DNA of 64,000 bases from the NCBI GenBank assembly GCA_039583875.1, contig CM077155.1, forward strand, positions 12,627,046 to 12,691,045, read 5' to 3'. Origin of the DNA: Platanthera guangdongensis. Lineage: Eukaryota > Streptophyta > Magnoliopsida > Asparagales > Orchidaceae. The position numbers and the translations under genes are program-made. How positions within the stretch are numbered: the stretch's first letter is position 1; every line of letters starts with the position of its first letter. The notes beneath the pieces are model-generated. The model did not search any database and had not been told where the DNA came from. It was given only the letters and a program-made list of their open reading frames with translations. Below are positions 42,363 through 53,491 of this stretch, one piece after another.

Positions 42363-45300
42363 TTACATAAAGGGAAAAACATGTACAAAAACAAAATTTG
42401 TACCTGAGCGGAACAAATCCAGATACTCGTCAAACATAGTCTGCTCTCGTTCCCAAGAGAGCTCCTCACGACCGCAATTGTCCCACCGGACCTTGACCAT
42501 CCTGATCTCTTTATTGCGTAGCCGCTTGACCTCCGAGTCCTCAATCCGCACGGGCTTGACCTTTGTCGTTAGCCCACTATCCACCGGCACTTGATCGACC
42601 GCGATCACTTGCGTAGGCTCTTGCACCGCCTTCCGAAGCACCGAAATGTGGAATACATCGTGTAAACCACTTAGCTCCACTGAAAGCTTCAACCTATAGG
42701 CCGCTTCTCCAACTCGCTCCAGAACCTCGAACGGTCCAAGGTACCTCGGGCTTAGCTTTTTCAATCGCCGCACCCGCGAGACACCCTTGAATGGCTTTAT
42801 CTTCAAGTATACATAATCGCCCACAACGAACTCCACGTTCCTGTGCTTGGCATTATAGTACTTTGCTTGCCGGTCCTGAGCAATAAGCAACCTCTCTCGA
42901 ATGGTTCTCACCAAAGAAGTAGCACCCTCTACTTCCGATCGCTTATACAACTTTGACTCACCCGTTTCTATCCAAGACAATGGCGTGCGACATCTTCTAC
43001 CATATAGGGCCTCGAAGGGCGCCATCTGAATACTTGCTTGGTAGCTGTTGTTGTATGCGAACTCCACCAAATAAAGGTGGTCTTCCCATTGCTTTCCGAA
43101 ATCCAAGACACACATGCGAAGCATGTCTTCCATGGTTCTATTGACCCTCTCGGTCTGCCCATCTGTTTGCGGATGGAAGGCTGTGCTGAACTTCAACTTA
43201 GTTCCCAACATTTGCTGCACAAGCCTCCAATCATTAGACGTAAACCGCCCATCTCGGTCACTCACGATGCTGTGGGGCACACCATGAAGCCGCACTATGT
43301 TATCCACATATAGCTTTGCCAGCTTCTCCACCGGGTCATCCTTCCTATGCGGAATAAAATGCGACACCTTCGTTAATCGATCCACGACCACCCAAATGGC
43401 GTCGTTCCCCTTTTGCGACATTGGCAAACCGTGCACAAAGTCCATAGAGATGTCGTCAAATTTCCACTCCGGAATAGGCAAGGACTTAAGAAATCCTCCC
43501 GGCTTTTGGCACTCCGCCTTTACCAAGGCGCAGGTTTGGCACTTCGCTACGTATAGTGCCACATCGTTTTTCAAACCCGGCCACCAAAATAGTTTCTTGA
43601 CGTCGCGGTACATCTTCGTGCTCCCCGGGTGAATCGAGTACTTGGTATGGTGTGCCTCGTACAACAACTCCACCCGTAATTTGCCCACACTTGGGACGCA
43701 CAAACGACCGTCTTTCCACAGCAATCCGTCCTCCACGACGAATTGGGAATTTGACCCATCCAAAGCCTCTATCATGAACTGCTTCATATGAGCATCCATA
43801 TCCAAAGCCTGCCGAATCCGATCAGCCAGGTCATATTGGACTTCAGTCCAATTCAGAACTGCTCCAGCACTTGATTGCTTATCCACACAAATAATCTCCA
43901 ACGCCTCCAACTCCCACACCAACCGCTCATCATGCACCGATAGACAATTGGCTTGAGCTGGGGCTTGGCGACTCAACGCGTCCGCAACTGCATTCCCTTT
44001 GCCAGGCACGTAGTGGATTTTGAATGTATAGTCCCCCAGGAACTCCATCCATCTACGCTGCCGCATATTCAGATCCTTCTGATCAATTAGATACTTTAGG
44101 CTCTTGTGATCGGTGTAGATATCAATCTTCACACCGTACAAATAGTGTCTCCACAGCTTCAAGGCAAAAATCACGGCCGCTAACTCCAAGTCATGGACCG
44201 GATAATTCCTCTCGTGCACTTTTAGCTGTCTCGAGCCATAAGCTATCACGCTTCCGTGCTGCAGTAGCACACAACCCAAACCGCTGCCCGAAGCATCGCT
44301 ATATATCTCATAGCCTTCGGTTCCACATGGCGAACTCAGCACAGGCGCCGTGGTCAACCGACACTTCAGTTCCTCAAAAGCTCGCGCGCAACTCCGGCGT
44401 CCAAACGAACTTATGCTCCTTCCTCGTCAAAGTAGTGAGAGGTAACGCTATCCGCGAGAAGTTCTCTACGAAGCGCCTATAATAGCCGGCAAGCCCCAAA
44501 AAGCTCCGGACTTCTGCTACCGTAGCAAGCTCAGGCCACTCCCGTATCGCAACAATCTTCGCCGGATCCACTGCAATACCCTCTCCACTCACTATATGCC
44601 CGAGGAACGCCACTGAGGATAGCCAAAACTCGCACTTCGAGAACTTGGCATACAACTGATTTCTCCTTAGCGTCTCCAACACCAAATGAAGATGCTTGAA
44701 GTGATCCTCCTCACTCTGCGAGTACACCAAAATATCGTCGATGAAGACGATCACGAAATGGTCCAAGTACTCCCTGAACGTCCTGTTCATCAAATCCATG
44801 AATACTGACGGCGCATTAGTCAGCCCAAATGGCATGACAGTAAACTCATAATGCCCGTATCTCGTACTAAACGCTGTCTTCGGGATATCACTCTCCCTTA
44901 TCCGCAGCTGATAGTACCCAGACTTGAGATCTAACTTCGAGTACACCGTCGACCCGACTAACTGATCAAAGAGATCATCAATCCTAGGGATCGGGTACTT
45001 ATTCTTCTCAGTCAGCTTATTTAGCTCCCGATAATCAATACACAACCTCAAGCTTCCGTCCTTCTTCTTAACAAAGAGGACCGGTGCACTCCAAGGCGAA
45101 GAACTCGGGCGCACATACCCTTGTTACAACAACTCTTGCAGTTGAACTTTCAGCTCCGCCATTTCCTTAGGCGCTAGCCGATACGGAGATCGTGACACAG
45201 GCTTCGCACCTGGCACTAGCTCGATCGTGAAATCTATCTCCCGTTGAGGCGGGGCTCCAGGAAGATCTGCGGGGAACACATCAGGGTATTCCGATACCAC

Positions 45301-45810
45301 TGAAATACAATCCAAAGCGGGCTTCGGCTTTGCAACCTCCACTAGTGTAAAGAACAGTTCTGCTCCGGCACGAACCGCCTTCACCACCTGAAGAGCAGAC
45401 ATCATCGTCTTGCTCGACCCCTTTAAGCCCGTAAAAGTCGTCTCACGACTTGCTCCCAGCTTGACTTCCTTGCTACCGCAATCTATATGGGCCTGCTGCT
45501 CCGAGAGCCAGTCCATGCCAAATATGACGTCGAACTCCACTAACGGAAGTAAAGACGCCCGCAGGTCGAACTCCTGCTCCCCAATACGAATCTTAACATC
45601 GCAGATCCTAACCGCTCGCATCGAACACCCATTGGGCAATAACACATCCAACTTATCCTTCGCCATCGAAGAAGGGACTCCGATGCATGATATAAATCCT
45701 TCGGACAAGAAGGAGTGTGAGGCTCCCGTATCGAAGAGTGCTCGTGCCGGATTTTCACAAATCAATACAAATCCTAAACAAGTAGTGGTAAGGTAACATG
45801 CGCATAACAA
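42363..45810 (-). pseudogene. pol: pol of element F: protease, RT, RNase H, integrase, chromodomain-like tail
   Basis: Protease [12 protein letters not shown] (about 45730-45690), ending [10 protein letters not shown]. Stop TAA at 45126-45124 between LQELL and QGYVRPS, just before [34 protein letters not shown], active site [10 protein letters not shown] (about 44760-44730), [12 protein letters not shown]. Frameshift near 44385. RNase [26 protein letters not shown], ending VADALSRQ. Integrase zinc site HHTKYSIHPGSTK...CQTCALVK, core [30 protein letters not shown]. The C-terminal FHISVLRK and LRNKEIRMVKVRWDN resemble a chromodomain-like region. Frame ends 42363. All catalytic motifs are intact, but two breaks prevent a continuous product. 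Confidence 0.95.
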
Positions 45811-45838
45811 GCATATAAAGGAATTGACTTGCTATAAA

Positions 45839-46995
45839 TTAAACCGTACCTGTCACCACATCAGCTTGTTTAATGGCCTCCTGTTGGCCAAGATTGTAGA
45901 CCCTTGGTTGGGCCGGAGCATAATGGGATGCGGTCGACTCCACCGCCTTTCCCTTCTCTTCATAGGTAGCTCCCTGCTTCCTCTCGGACTTAGGACGTCC
46001 GCTCCAGCAATCACGGGCGAAATGCCCCGTCTTTCCACATGTAAAGCACGCGCCCGGGGTCCGACTCGTAGTCGCCCCAGAAGCACCAGAAGGAGCTGGA
46101 CCCGAAGTCCTATGCTTCTTAAAGAATCTTTGATATCCAGACTTTGAAGTTGTCGGCACTTTGAACCCAGATTTCTTCTCGCCCAAGCTTTTCTTTGCCT
46201 GCACATTCTTCATGTCCTTCTCCAAGGACCGGGCAGTATTGACCAAGGTTAAGAAATCCTGCGTCATTGGCCCCGACAGTAATAGTCTCAACTCATCCCT
46301 CAGACCTTCGTAGAAGCGATTAGTCTTGCGCTCCTCATCCACGATGGTAGAGCTAGCATAACGACTCAACCGCGTAAACTCGTGGAGGATATTCGTCCAC
46401 GCTCCTCTCACCCTGTACCAAGCTTCAGGAACTCATTCTCCAACGCTATCTTCTGCGTCGAAGGGAGGTATCTAGCCAAAAATAATCTCGAGAACTCCTC
46501 CATCGAGACATCACCAAGTTGTCTACCCCTCAGTAAGTGCAGCTTCAATCCTTCCCACCACATCCTTGCTTCACCGTAAAGAAGGAACGTAGCGATGGTG
46601 GTCATTTGCCACTCCTCCGTCTCCATCGCTATCATGACTCTCTTTACCCTGGAGAGCCAGTCTTCAGCCTGAGATGGGGTTCCCAACCCCGAGAATAGCG
46701 GAGGGTTAAAGCTCATTACATGCTTTAGCTGCCTCTCAGTTGCCCTCCTTGGCACTATTGGTTCAACAACCACTTGCTCCACTCTCCTCGGCTCAGCCTC
46801 TTGCAGAGGTACTTGCTCCATCACAGGAGCGGGCTGATGCGCTTGCCTTCCTGGCTGCGCATTGATCACGGCCAACACCGCTTCAGCCACCAATCTTATA
46901 TTTTCAGCCGACAGAGGTGTTGCGGGAGCAACATCCGGTGCACTACTTGCCTCAGAAACTCGGCGTTCTGACGGCCCAACACCACTTCGGGTCAC
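45839..46995 (-). pseudogene. gag: gag of element F, one frameshift
   Basis: First frame from 46995 (reading TRSGVGPSERRVSE after a GTG) to 46408, with FNPPLFSGLGTPSQAEDWLS, the gag domain (MWWEGLKL, EFSRLFLARYLP) and ENEFLKLGTG. A frameshift near 46410 moves to the frame 46411-45839 (HEFTRLSRYAS, LRDELRLLLSG) with the zinc knuckle CFTCGKTGHFARDC. The first in-frame codon is GTG with TAG directly before it; element E has the same GTG at 58022. Either an upstream exon is spliced on at CTATAG, or initiation is non-standard, or both copies descend from a mutated start. Confidence 0.9.
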
Positions 46996-47219
46996 CTATA
47001 GTGGTACAAAACACCGTTAAGCGACCAAATAAATTGCAAACAGCAATTATAGGAACACGCAGGTTCCTCAAACACGAGTATTTTCATTCCTAAGTGGACA
47101 TTCATGGGTTCTTTTACCGTTATAACGATGACACACACAATGTGCTCACCACCACTTAAAAAGAATTCGCCCACGAATTCACTTTAAGCCCGACCAAAAC
47201 AAGTAGTTTGATACCAAAT
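46996..47219 (-). other. Leader and primer-binding site of element F
   Basis: Between gag and the 5' LTR. The minus strand after the LTR reads TTTGGTATCAAACTACT (around 47217-47201). The first eight bases TGGTATCA match tRNA-iMet and the rest do not. No coding sequence. Confidence 0.65.
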
Positions 47220-49503
47220 TGTAACACCCCCTATCCGTCGTATGGCATATAGCAGTAGGTCCGGCCGGGGCCCGACGCCATATACCACAGACAGACCGGG
47301 TGGTTACTTATGGAAACCATCCAACCAATCTCAATGTCCTACACAGAGCATTCTAGCGGAAGCAGTTATTAAAGGTTGTAAACAAGAACCCAGCAACGAA
47401 GCACGAATGTCCACTAGTACACATTAGGAATGTTATACAAAAATACCCAGAACCGGCCTTAAGGCCTTACAAAGTGTTTCACTTGAAAATTACATGTTTT
47501 ACAAACCACGACACGTAGGCCGGTCATACATGAATAAAGCAGTAAACACTTCTACTTGGGCCTTCGAGGGCTAGCTTCGCAAAAAGGGCTTTAGCCCGCT
47601 ATTGACCGCTTGGTCCAGCTGCACCTGCAAGCAACAAACCACCGCACGGTGGCAAAACAAGGCAACGGTCAGCAATGCTGACCAAATTATAACGATCCCG
47701 CCCCCAACTCGGGGCGGCGATGCTCCTTCCCTGCATTTCATTAGCACAAGCGAGCAATATATATATAGCCACTACATCACAGGCAGAGGCTCAACGGCCA
47801 CACACCCCGTGCACTCAGGGCACATTCTCGGTGAACGCAGTCTAAGTCTGCCGACTCACCACCATCCCCTTTGGACGGCCAAACAATGAGCAGTTTGTCT
47901 TCCCGGCATGGGTCACGGTAATTAAAACCATAGACCGCCGAAGACTCTCATCTATGCCAACGGCTCTAATCCGAACGACATAGAATGGGTACGGTTCCAT
48001 CTAACCCGTGCTCACAACGCAACGGTAATTTAAACCATATGCGCCCGCAACGGTAATTTAAACCATATGCGCAGGTCAAACTTCTCCCGAGTCCCATTTC
48101 CATCACATTTCACATAATCAGATTATGTTCAAGCTGGCTCTCAGGCCACCAAGTTGGCAAGATCTCGTATCCGCCCAGTTTTCCGGGTGCACCTTTGGGT
48201 TAGTCCCCAAGGCTCCCTGCTGCAATCTACCGCGTAGAAAACCCGAAAAACAACCAATAGCACGGAGCCTTCTCCGGCCTTATGCAATGCAACATCACCG
48301 ATCCAGACTAACATGTCCGGGTAGGCTTCACACAAAATGCCTACGTCCGTTCTCGCATACGGACTCTAAACAACGGGGACTTTACATATCTACCCGAAGG
48401 AACGCCTCCAACTCTCCGCAAACTCGCGAGAGCGGGCTTCCTATGCTAAGAAAAGGAGCGATTCATGCTCAAGATGAGGATCGTTACCCTTGAGTTCCTC
48501 TTTGGCGCCATCGAAAAGTAATCGGATAGAAATCACCGCACTTGCGTTGCCTCCGTGGATCCGGAGTCGGCTTGCGATTCGGAGCTCCGAAGCTCCTCCA
48601 ATGGCGGATCTAGCTCCTCTTCCTCCAATGGCTTTTTCCCTTTCTCCAAGGATTTGGAGAGATGAAAAGGTAAGAAAGAATGGATTTTTATAATTCAAAC
48701 CCGGGTATATCCTCTCAGGAACCATCCCCAGCTGTTGGATCTCAACCTAAGAAAACGAACGGCTTTGATTTGGGGCTGAAATGCCCAATCTGGACCGAAC
48801 ACGGCCTGGCACACGCCCGTGTCCAGGGCCGTGTGCCGCATTCGCCGTCAAAATCGAATCTCCTGGACCCTCACACGGGTATCGAACACGCCCGTGTTCG
48901 AGCTGACACGCCCGTGTTCCAGCTGACACGGCCGTGTAGCCGGCCATATACACCATGATTTTCCCCCGTTTTCAACCCGAGCACTGCACGGGTCCTAGGA
49001 CACGCCCGTGTCCTTGCCCGTGTCACATTGACACGCCTGGACCCCAGGCCGTATACACGGGACATTTCGTCGAGGGGAGAATGATGACTGGATGACACGG
49101 CCTTGGACACGCCCGTGTCCTAGGCCGTGTGCCTTGTCTCGACGATCGTCGAGTGAATCTCGACGACTCCCCGGGACGATCGTCGACACGGGTCGACACG
49201 CCCTGCGACACGCCCGTGTCGCAGGCCGTGTGCCCATTCTCGACGAATCGTCGAGTGTAACTCGACGACTTCACGGCTAAGTGTCGACACGGGTCGACAA
49301 GCCCTGCGACACGCCCGTGTCGCAGGCCGTGTGCCCATTCTCGACGAATCGTCGAGTATAACTCGACGACTTCGCGGCTAAGTGTCGACACATGCTTGAC
49401 ACGCCCTGGGACACGCCCGTTTCCCAGGCCGTGTGCCTTCTGCCAGAACCCAAACTGGCCCAAAACGTCCCCCCTTTGCTCCTTTGAGTTTCGGGGCGTT
49501 ACA
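47220..49503 (-). repeat. 5' LTR of element F
   Basis: Near-identical to 40043-42327. Most of the differences I noted are single transitions, often at CpG. Carries the same TATA-like tract (about 47755-47765) and palindrome array (48802-49438). Confidence 0.95.
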
Positions 49504-51089
49504 CCTACACTCAGCCTTCAACAAGGCCTACACTCAGAGAACAGTATCTCCTACACTCAGGCACACAGCCCCTACCACTCAGCCTTTATAATTTCAGTCT
49601 TACAACTCAGATCCCTTAGGATCCTACAAGAAATTAAAATTACAAAGTATATACCCACAACTCAGAATGAGAGAGAAGAGTTGACAGGTTTCTTAATGAG
49701 TTCTTGAAAGAACTTTGCTGAGATCAACCTCCCTTGGCTTTCTTCAAAGCTTCTTGAATTAGAACACAGTAGGGTTGAAACTCTATGCAGATGATCTTCA
49801 ATCACTGCTGACTTAAGAATCAGATCTCAATCTGAAACTTTCTTCACAGCCTGGTTCAACAGCTGTCTTCTTAGAAGGAGCTCTCTCTCTCCAACTTCTT
49901 AGATCTTCACTTGAAGGTCTTCTTCTTTTAGTGTTGTTAGATCTTCAATCTGATTGTTGTTGATCATCATCTTCTGTTGACAGAATAAGCCTTTATATAG
50001 GCTTTCTTCATGGTGACCGGCTGATCCGGTTTCTAACAACTTTCTAACAGCTTTGACAGTTGCAGTAGACCGGCTGGAATGGCAGCTGTCAAGTCATCCA
50101 GTCACTTCTTTAATTTTGTGTAACTGTTTGAAAGTGTCGAGACAGTCAGTCTTTAAGTGTCGACACTGATAGACTAAGTGTCGACACAAGTAGACTAAGT
50201 GTCGACACTAGCCTTCATGGTGTCAACACAACTCCTTGTGTTGTAGAATCTGCTACTCGACACTGCTTCTTCAGAATGTGTCGACACTGATCATGTGTGT
50301 CGACACAAGTCCTTCTTTAGTTGATTTCTGCTAAGTGTCGACACAACTCCTTTGTGTCGAAACATCTTCTTGTGTTGAAACTTGCTAAGTGTCGGCACAT
50401 CTTCTTGGTGTCGACACATGCCTTCTGTGTTGATACTTTTGCTGAGTGTCGACACAGCTCCTTTGTGTCGACACTTGTACTTGGACTTTGAAATTTGCTG
50501 AGTGTCGACACAGCCTCCTAGTATCGACACTTTCTTCATGTGTTGAGACTTTTGCTGTGTGTCGACACATTCTTCATTATGTCGACACTTGTACTTAGAC
50601 TCTGTTGAAGTTTGCTGAGTGTCGACACAGCCTCCTAGTGTCGACACTTGTACTTGAACTTTGTTGATGTTTTGCTGAGTGTCGACACAGCCTCATAGTG
50701 TCGACACTTTCTGATGTCGAAAAAGTTCCTCTGGGTGTCGACAATGCTTCTAAGTGTCGACACAGCTTCTCTGGACATTTCTTCATTGTGTGTCGACACA
50801 ACCCGTTTGTGTCGACACTTTCCTTCTGGTGTCGACTCTGCATTCCTGGTGTCGACACAATTACTCCAAGTGTCGACACGGCTTCTCTGGGTGTCGACAC
50901 AAGCCTTCTTAAGTGTCAACACTTTTCTTCTAGGTGTCGACAAATGGACTTAGAAACTTTTAAGCTTTCCCTGCAATTACTTAACCTGCACAAAGAAACT
51001 CAAAGACACATCGAATACATCATGATGTATATCATTGAGTAGGGTGAAGATTCTTCAAATCTGGTACATTTAATCCAATGTACCCAAAA
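49504..51089 (-). repeat. 5' LTR of element C, piece 2 (R to U3)
   Basis: Resumes at the cctac target repeat and aligns with about 29213-30797. Contains the rest of the hairpin chain, the TATA box (about 49992-49999) and the GTGTCGACAC array (50140-50945). The outer end reads cccaaaa instead of cccaaca, a lost terminal TG on the element strand. Confidence 0.93.
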
Positions 51090-51306
51090 CATAGCACCCC
51101 AAATGCACAAGACTATGAGGGGAAAAGGTCAAGCTTAAACCATCAGGAGAGAAATCAACCCATATTCGCCACCTATGGTCAACTCCACCAAAACACCAAA
51201 ACGGGCGGGGTAGCCAACCCTAAAGAAAATTTATCCGTTTAATTGCGGGGAGACAGGATACTCCACCATTCACCGCAAATGGCCCAAACACTCTGTAAAG
51301 CCCCAC
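51090..51306 (-). repeat. 5' LTR of element D, piece 2
   Basis: Begins with the catag target copy. From about 51165 it aligns with 7500-7655 of the 3' LTR. Cut by element E; cccac at 51302-51306 is E's target site. Confidence 0.9.
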
Positions 51307-53429
51307 TGTAACACCGCATATCCGTCGTATAGCACATAATAGTAGGTCCGGCCGGGGCCCGATGCCATATACCAAAGACAGACCGGACGGTTACGCAATG
51401 GAAACCATCTAACTAATAACCAACGTCCTACATAGAGTCATTCTAGCGGAAGCAATTTAAAGTTACAAATTAAAGAAACCAGCCACAAGCATGAATGTCC
51501 ACTACTCAAAACAATAGGAATGAACGCACAATATACAAGTACAACGGACTTAAGGCTTTACAATTGTTTACTCAAATATAATTGTCTTCCAAACCTCGGC
51601 ACGCAGGCCGGTCATACATGAGAATAAAAGAAAACACTCAAAATTAGGCCTTCGAGGGCCGGCTCAGCAACTTGGGCTTTAGCCCTCTATTTACCGCTCG
51701 GCTCCACAACACCTGCAAGTAACAAACCACCGCATGGTGGCAAACAAAAGCAATGGTCAGCTATGCTTGCCAAATTATAACGATCCCACCCCCAAACTCG
51801 GGGCGACGATGCTCCTTTCCCTGCACTTTGTTAGCATAACCAAACAATATAGAATCAACACTTCATCACAGGCGTAGGCACGCACGACCACACACCCCGT
51901 GCACTCAGGGCACATTCTCGGCGGACACAAACAATGTCACGTCAATTTTAGCCATAGACATTGCGGTCACATCACCGCCACTTGGACGACCAATCTCGTG
52001 AGCAATTAGGTCCTTCCGGCCGATGTTAGGTCAATTTAAGCCATAGACAACCCGAGACCTACTATCTATGCCAACGGCGAGTCCCACGTAGCTTTAGGTC
52101 GCTTGTACCGAACGACATAGACCGGGCATGGTTCCGCTTAACCCGTTGCTCACATCGTAACGTCAATTTAAGCCATATGCGCAGGTTAGCTCCCCGAGTC
52201 CCAAATCGTTTACACACAACACATAACCTAGTTATGTTCAAGTTGGCTCCCAGGCCACCATGTTGGCAGAATCACATATCTACCCAGTTTTTCGGGTGCA
52301 CCTTGGTGTTATTCCCAAAGGCTCCCTGTTGCAATCTACCACGTAGAAAACCCGAAAAACAAACATTCGCGCGGAGTATTCTCCGGCCATTCATGCAATA
52401 CAACATCACCGATCTAGACCAACTTGTCCGGGTAGGCTTCACACATCATGCCTATGTCCGTTCTCGATTACCCTCTACATGTACACAATGGGGACTATTT
52501 TTGTCTACCCAAAGGAACGCCTCAACTCACCGCAAATTCGCGAGAGCAGGCTTCCTATGCAAAGGAAAAGAAGACTTCACATGTCCTAGGATGAGAATCA
52601 TTACCCTAGCATTTTTTCTTGGCTCCATGGAAATCTATGCAGATGAAAAGCACCGTAATCTCCTCGCCTCCGTAGATCCAAAATCGGCTTGCGATTTAAA
52701 GCTCCGAAGCTCCACCGGTGACCGGATCTAGCCTCCTTTCTCTATACTTGCTCTCCCCTCTCTCTAAAAGTTTAGAAAGAGAATGGTAGGATGAAATGAA
52801 GGATTTCCAACCCTATTCCCGGGTATATCCCATCAGGAACAACCCCCAGCCGTCGGATCACAAAATAAGGATACAGACGGCCACGATCCGGACTTTAAAT
52901 CCAAAATCTGGGCCGAACACGGCCTGTGACACGCCCGTGTCTAGGGCTGTGTTCCACATTCGCCATCGAAACCAACGTATACCGAAAAGAACACGGGCAC
53001 CCGACACGCCTGTGTCGAGCCTGACATGCCCGTTTCAACCAGTACATGGCCGTGTTCCCGGCCGTGTTCTCACATCGACACAGAACCAAGAAAGTCCCGT
53101 AATGGATATGGGTACTTTACACGCCTGTGTCGGAATTTGACACTCCCATGTCTAACCGACACGGCCCGTGCACCCAAAACCATTTTCCACCCTTATCATG
53201 GCCCGAATTCACCCCGTGAAGGACACGACCTAGGACACGCCCGTGTCTCAGGCCGTATTCGCTGCTCGATGATCGTCGACTTCAAAATTCATCGACCTCT
53301 CGGCCAGATCGTCGACTGGAGCACGACACGCCCTGGGGCACGCCCATGTCCCATGCCGTGTAACCCCTTCCAAGTTCCAAACTTGGTCTGAAACGCTACC
53401 CATCACTCTTTTGAGTTTCGGGCGTTACA
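51307..53429 (-). repeat. 3' LTR of element E
   Basis: 2123 bp, related to the F LTR throughout. The palindrome array (about 52915-53365) is shorter and decayed, with words such as GACACGCCCGTGTC and ATGATCGTCGA. Ends GGGCGTTACA, followed on the element strand by a weak polypurine tract (53430-53447). Confidence 0.9.
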
Positions 53430-53491
53430 ACTCTCTCCATCTTAAAAGAATTTCGTCCCGAAATTACAAAAAGGGAAATAAAGCAAAAAAA

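Larger units (their letters stand above)
40043..49503 (-). mobile_element. Element F: young Ty3/Gypsy chromovirus-like retrotransposon
   Basis: 9461 bp with a perfect target duplication cctac (40038-40042 and 49504-49508). LTRs are 2285 and 2284 bp and nearly identical (three differences in the first 190 bp). Minus-strand order: 5' LTR 49503-47220, primer site, gag, protease, RT, RNase H, integrase, chromodomain-like tail, polypurine tract, 3' LTR 42327-40043. It sits in the LTR of C and is the most recent insertion here. Coding is nearly whole but has a gag frameshift, a stop before RT and a frameshift before RNase H. Confidence 0.96.
28848..51089 (-). mobile_element. Element C: Sirevirus-type Ty1/Copia retrotransposon with env-like ORF, itself split by element F
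   Basis: A minus-strand element with target duplication catag (28843-28847 and 51090-51094). Without F it is about 12.8 kb. The inner LTR ends are canonical (TGAAAGAAC at 39678, CCCAACA at 30797), but both outer ends have mutated: taaaag at 28848 and cccaaaa at 51089. Contents on the minus strand: 5' LTR, iMet primer site, gag-pol in one frame, GTGTCGACAC spacer array, env-like ORF, polypurine tract, 3' LTR. It inserted in the 5' LTR of D. LTRs differ at about 4% of sites over the first 170 bp. Confidence 0.94.
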
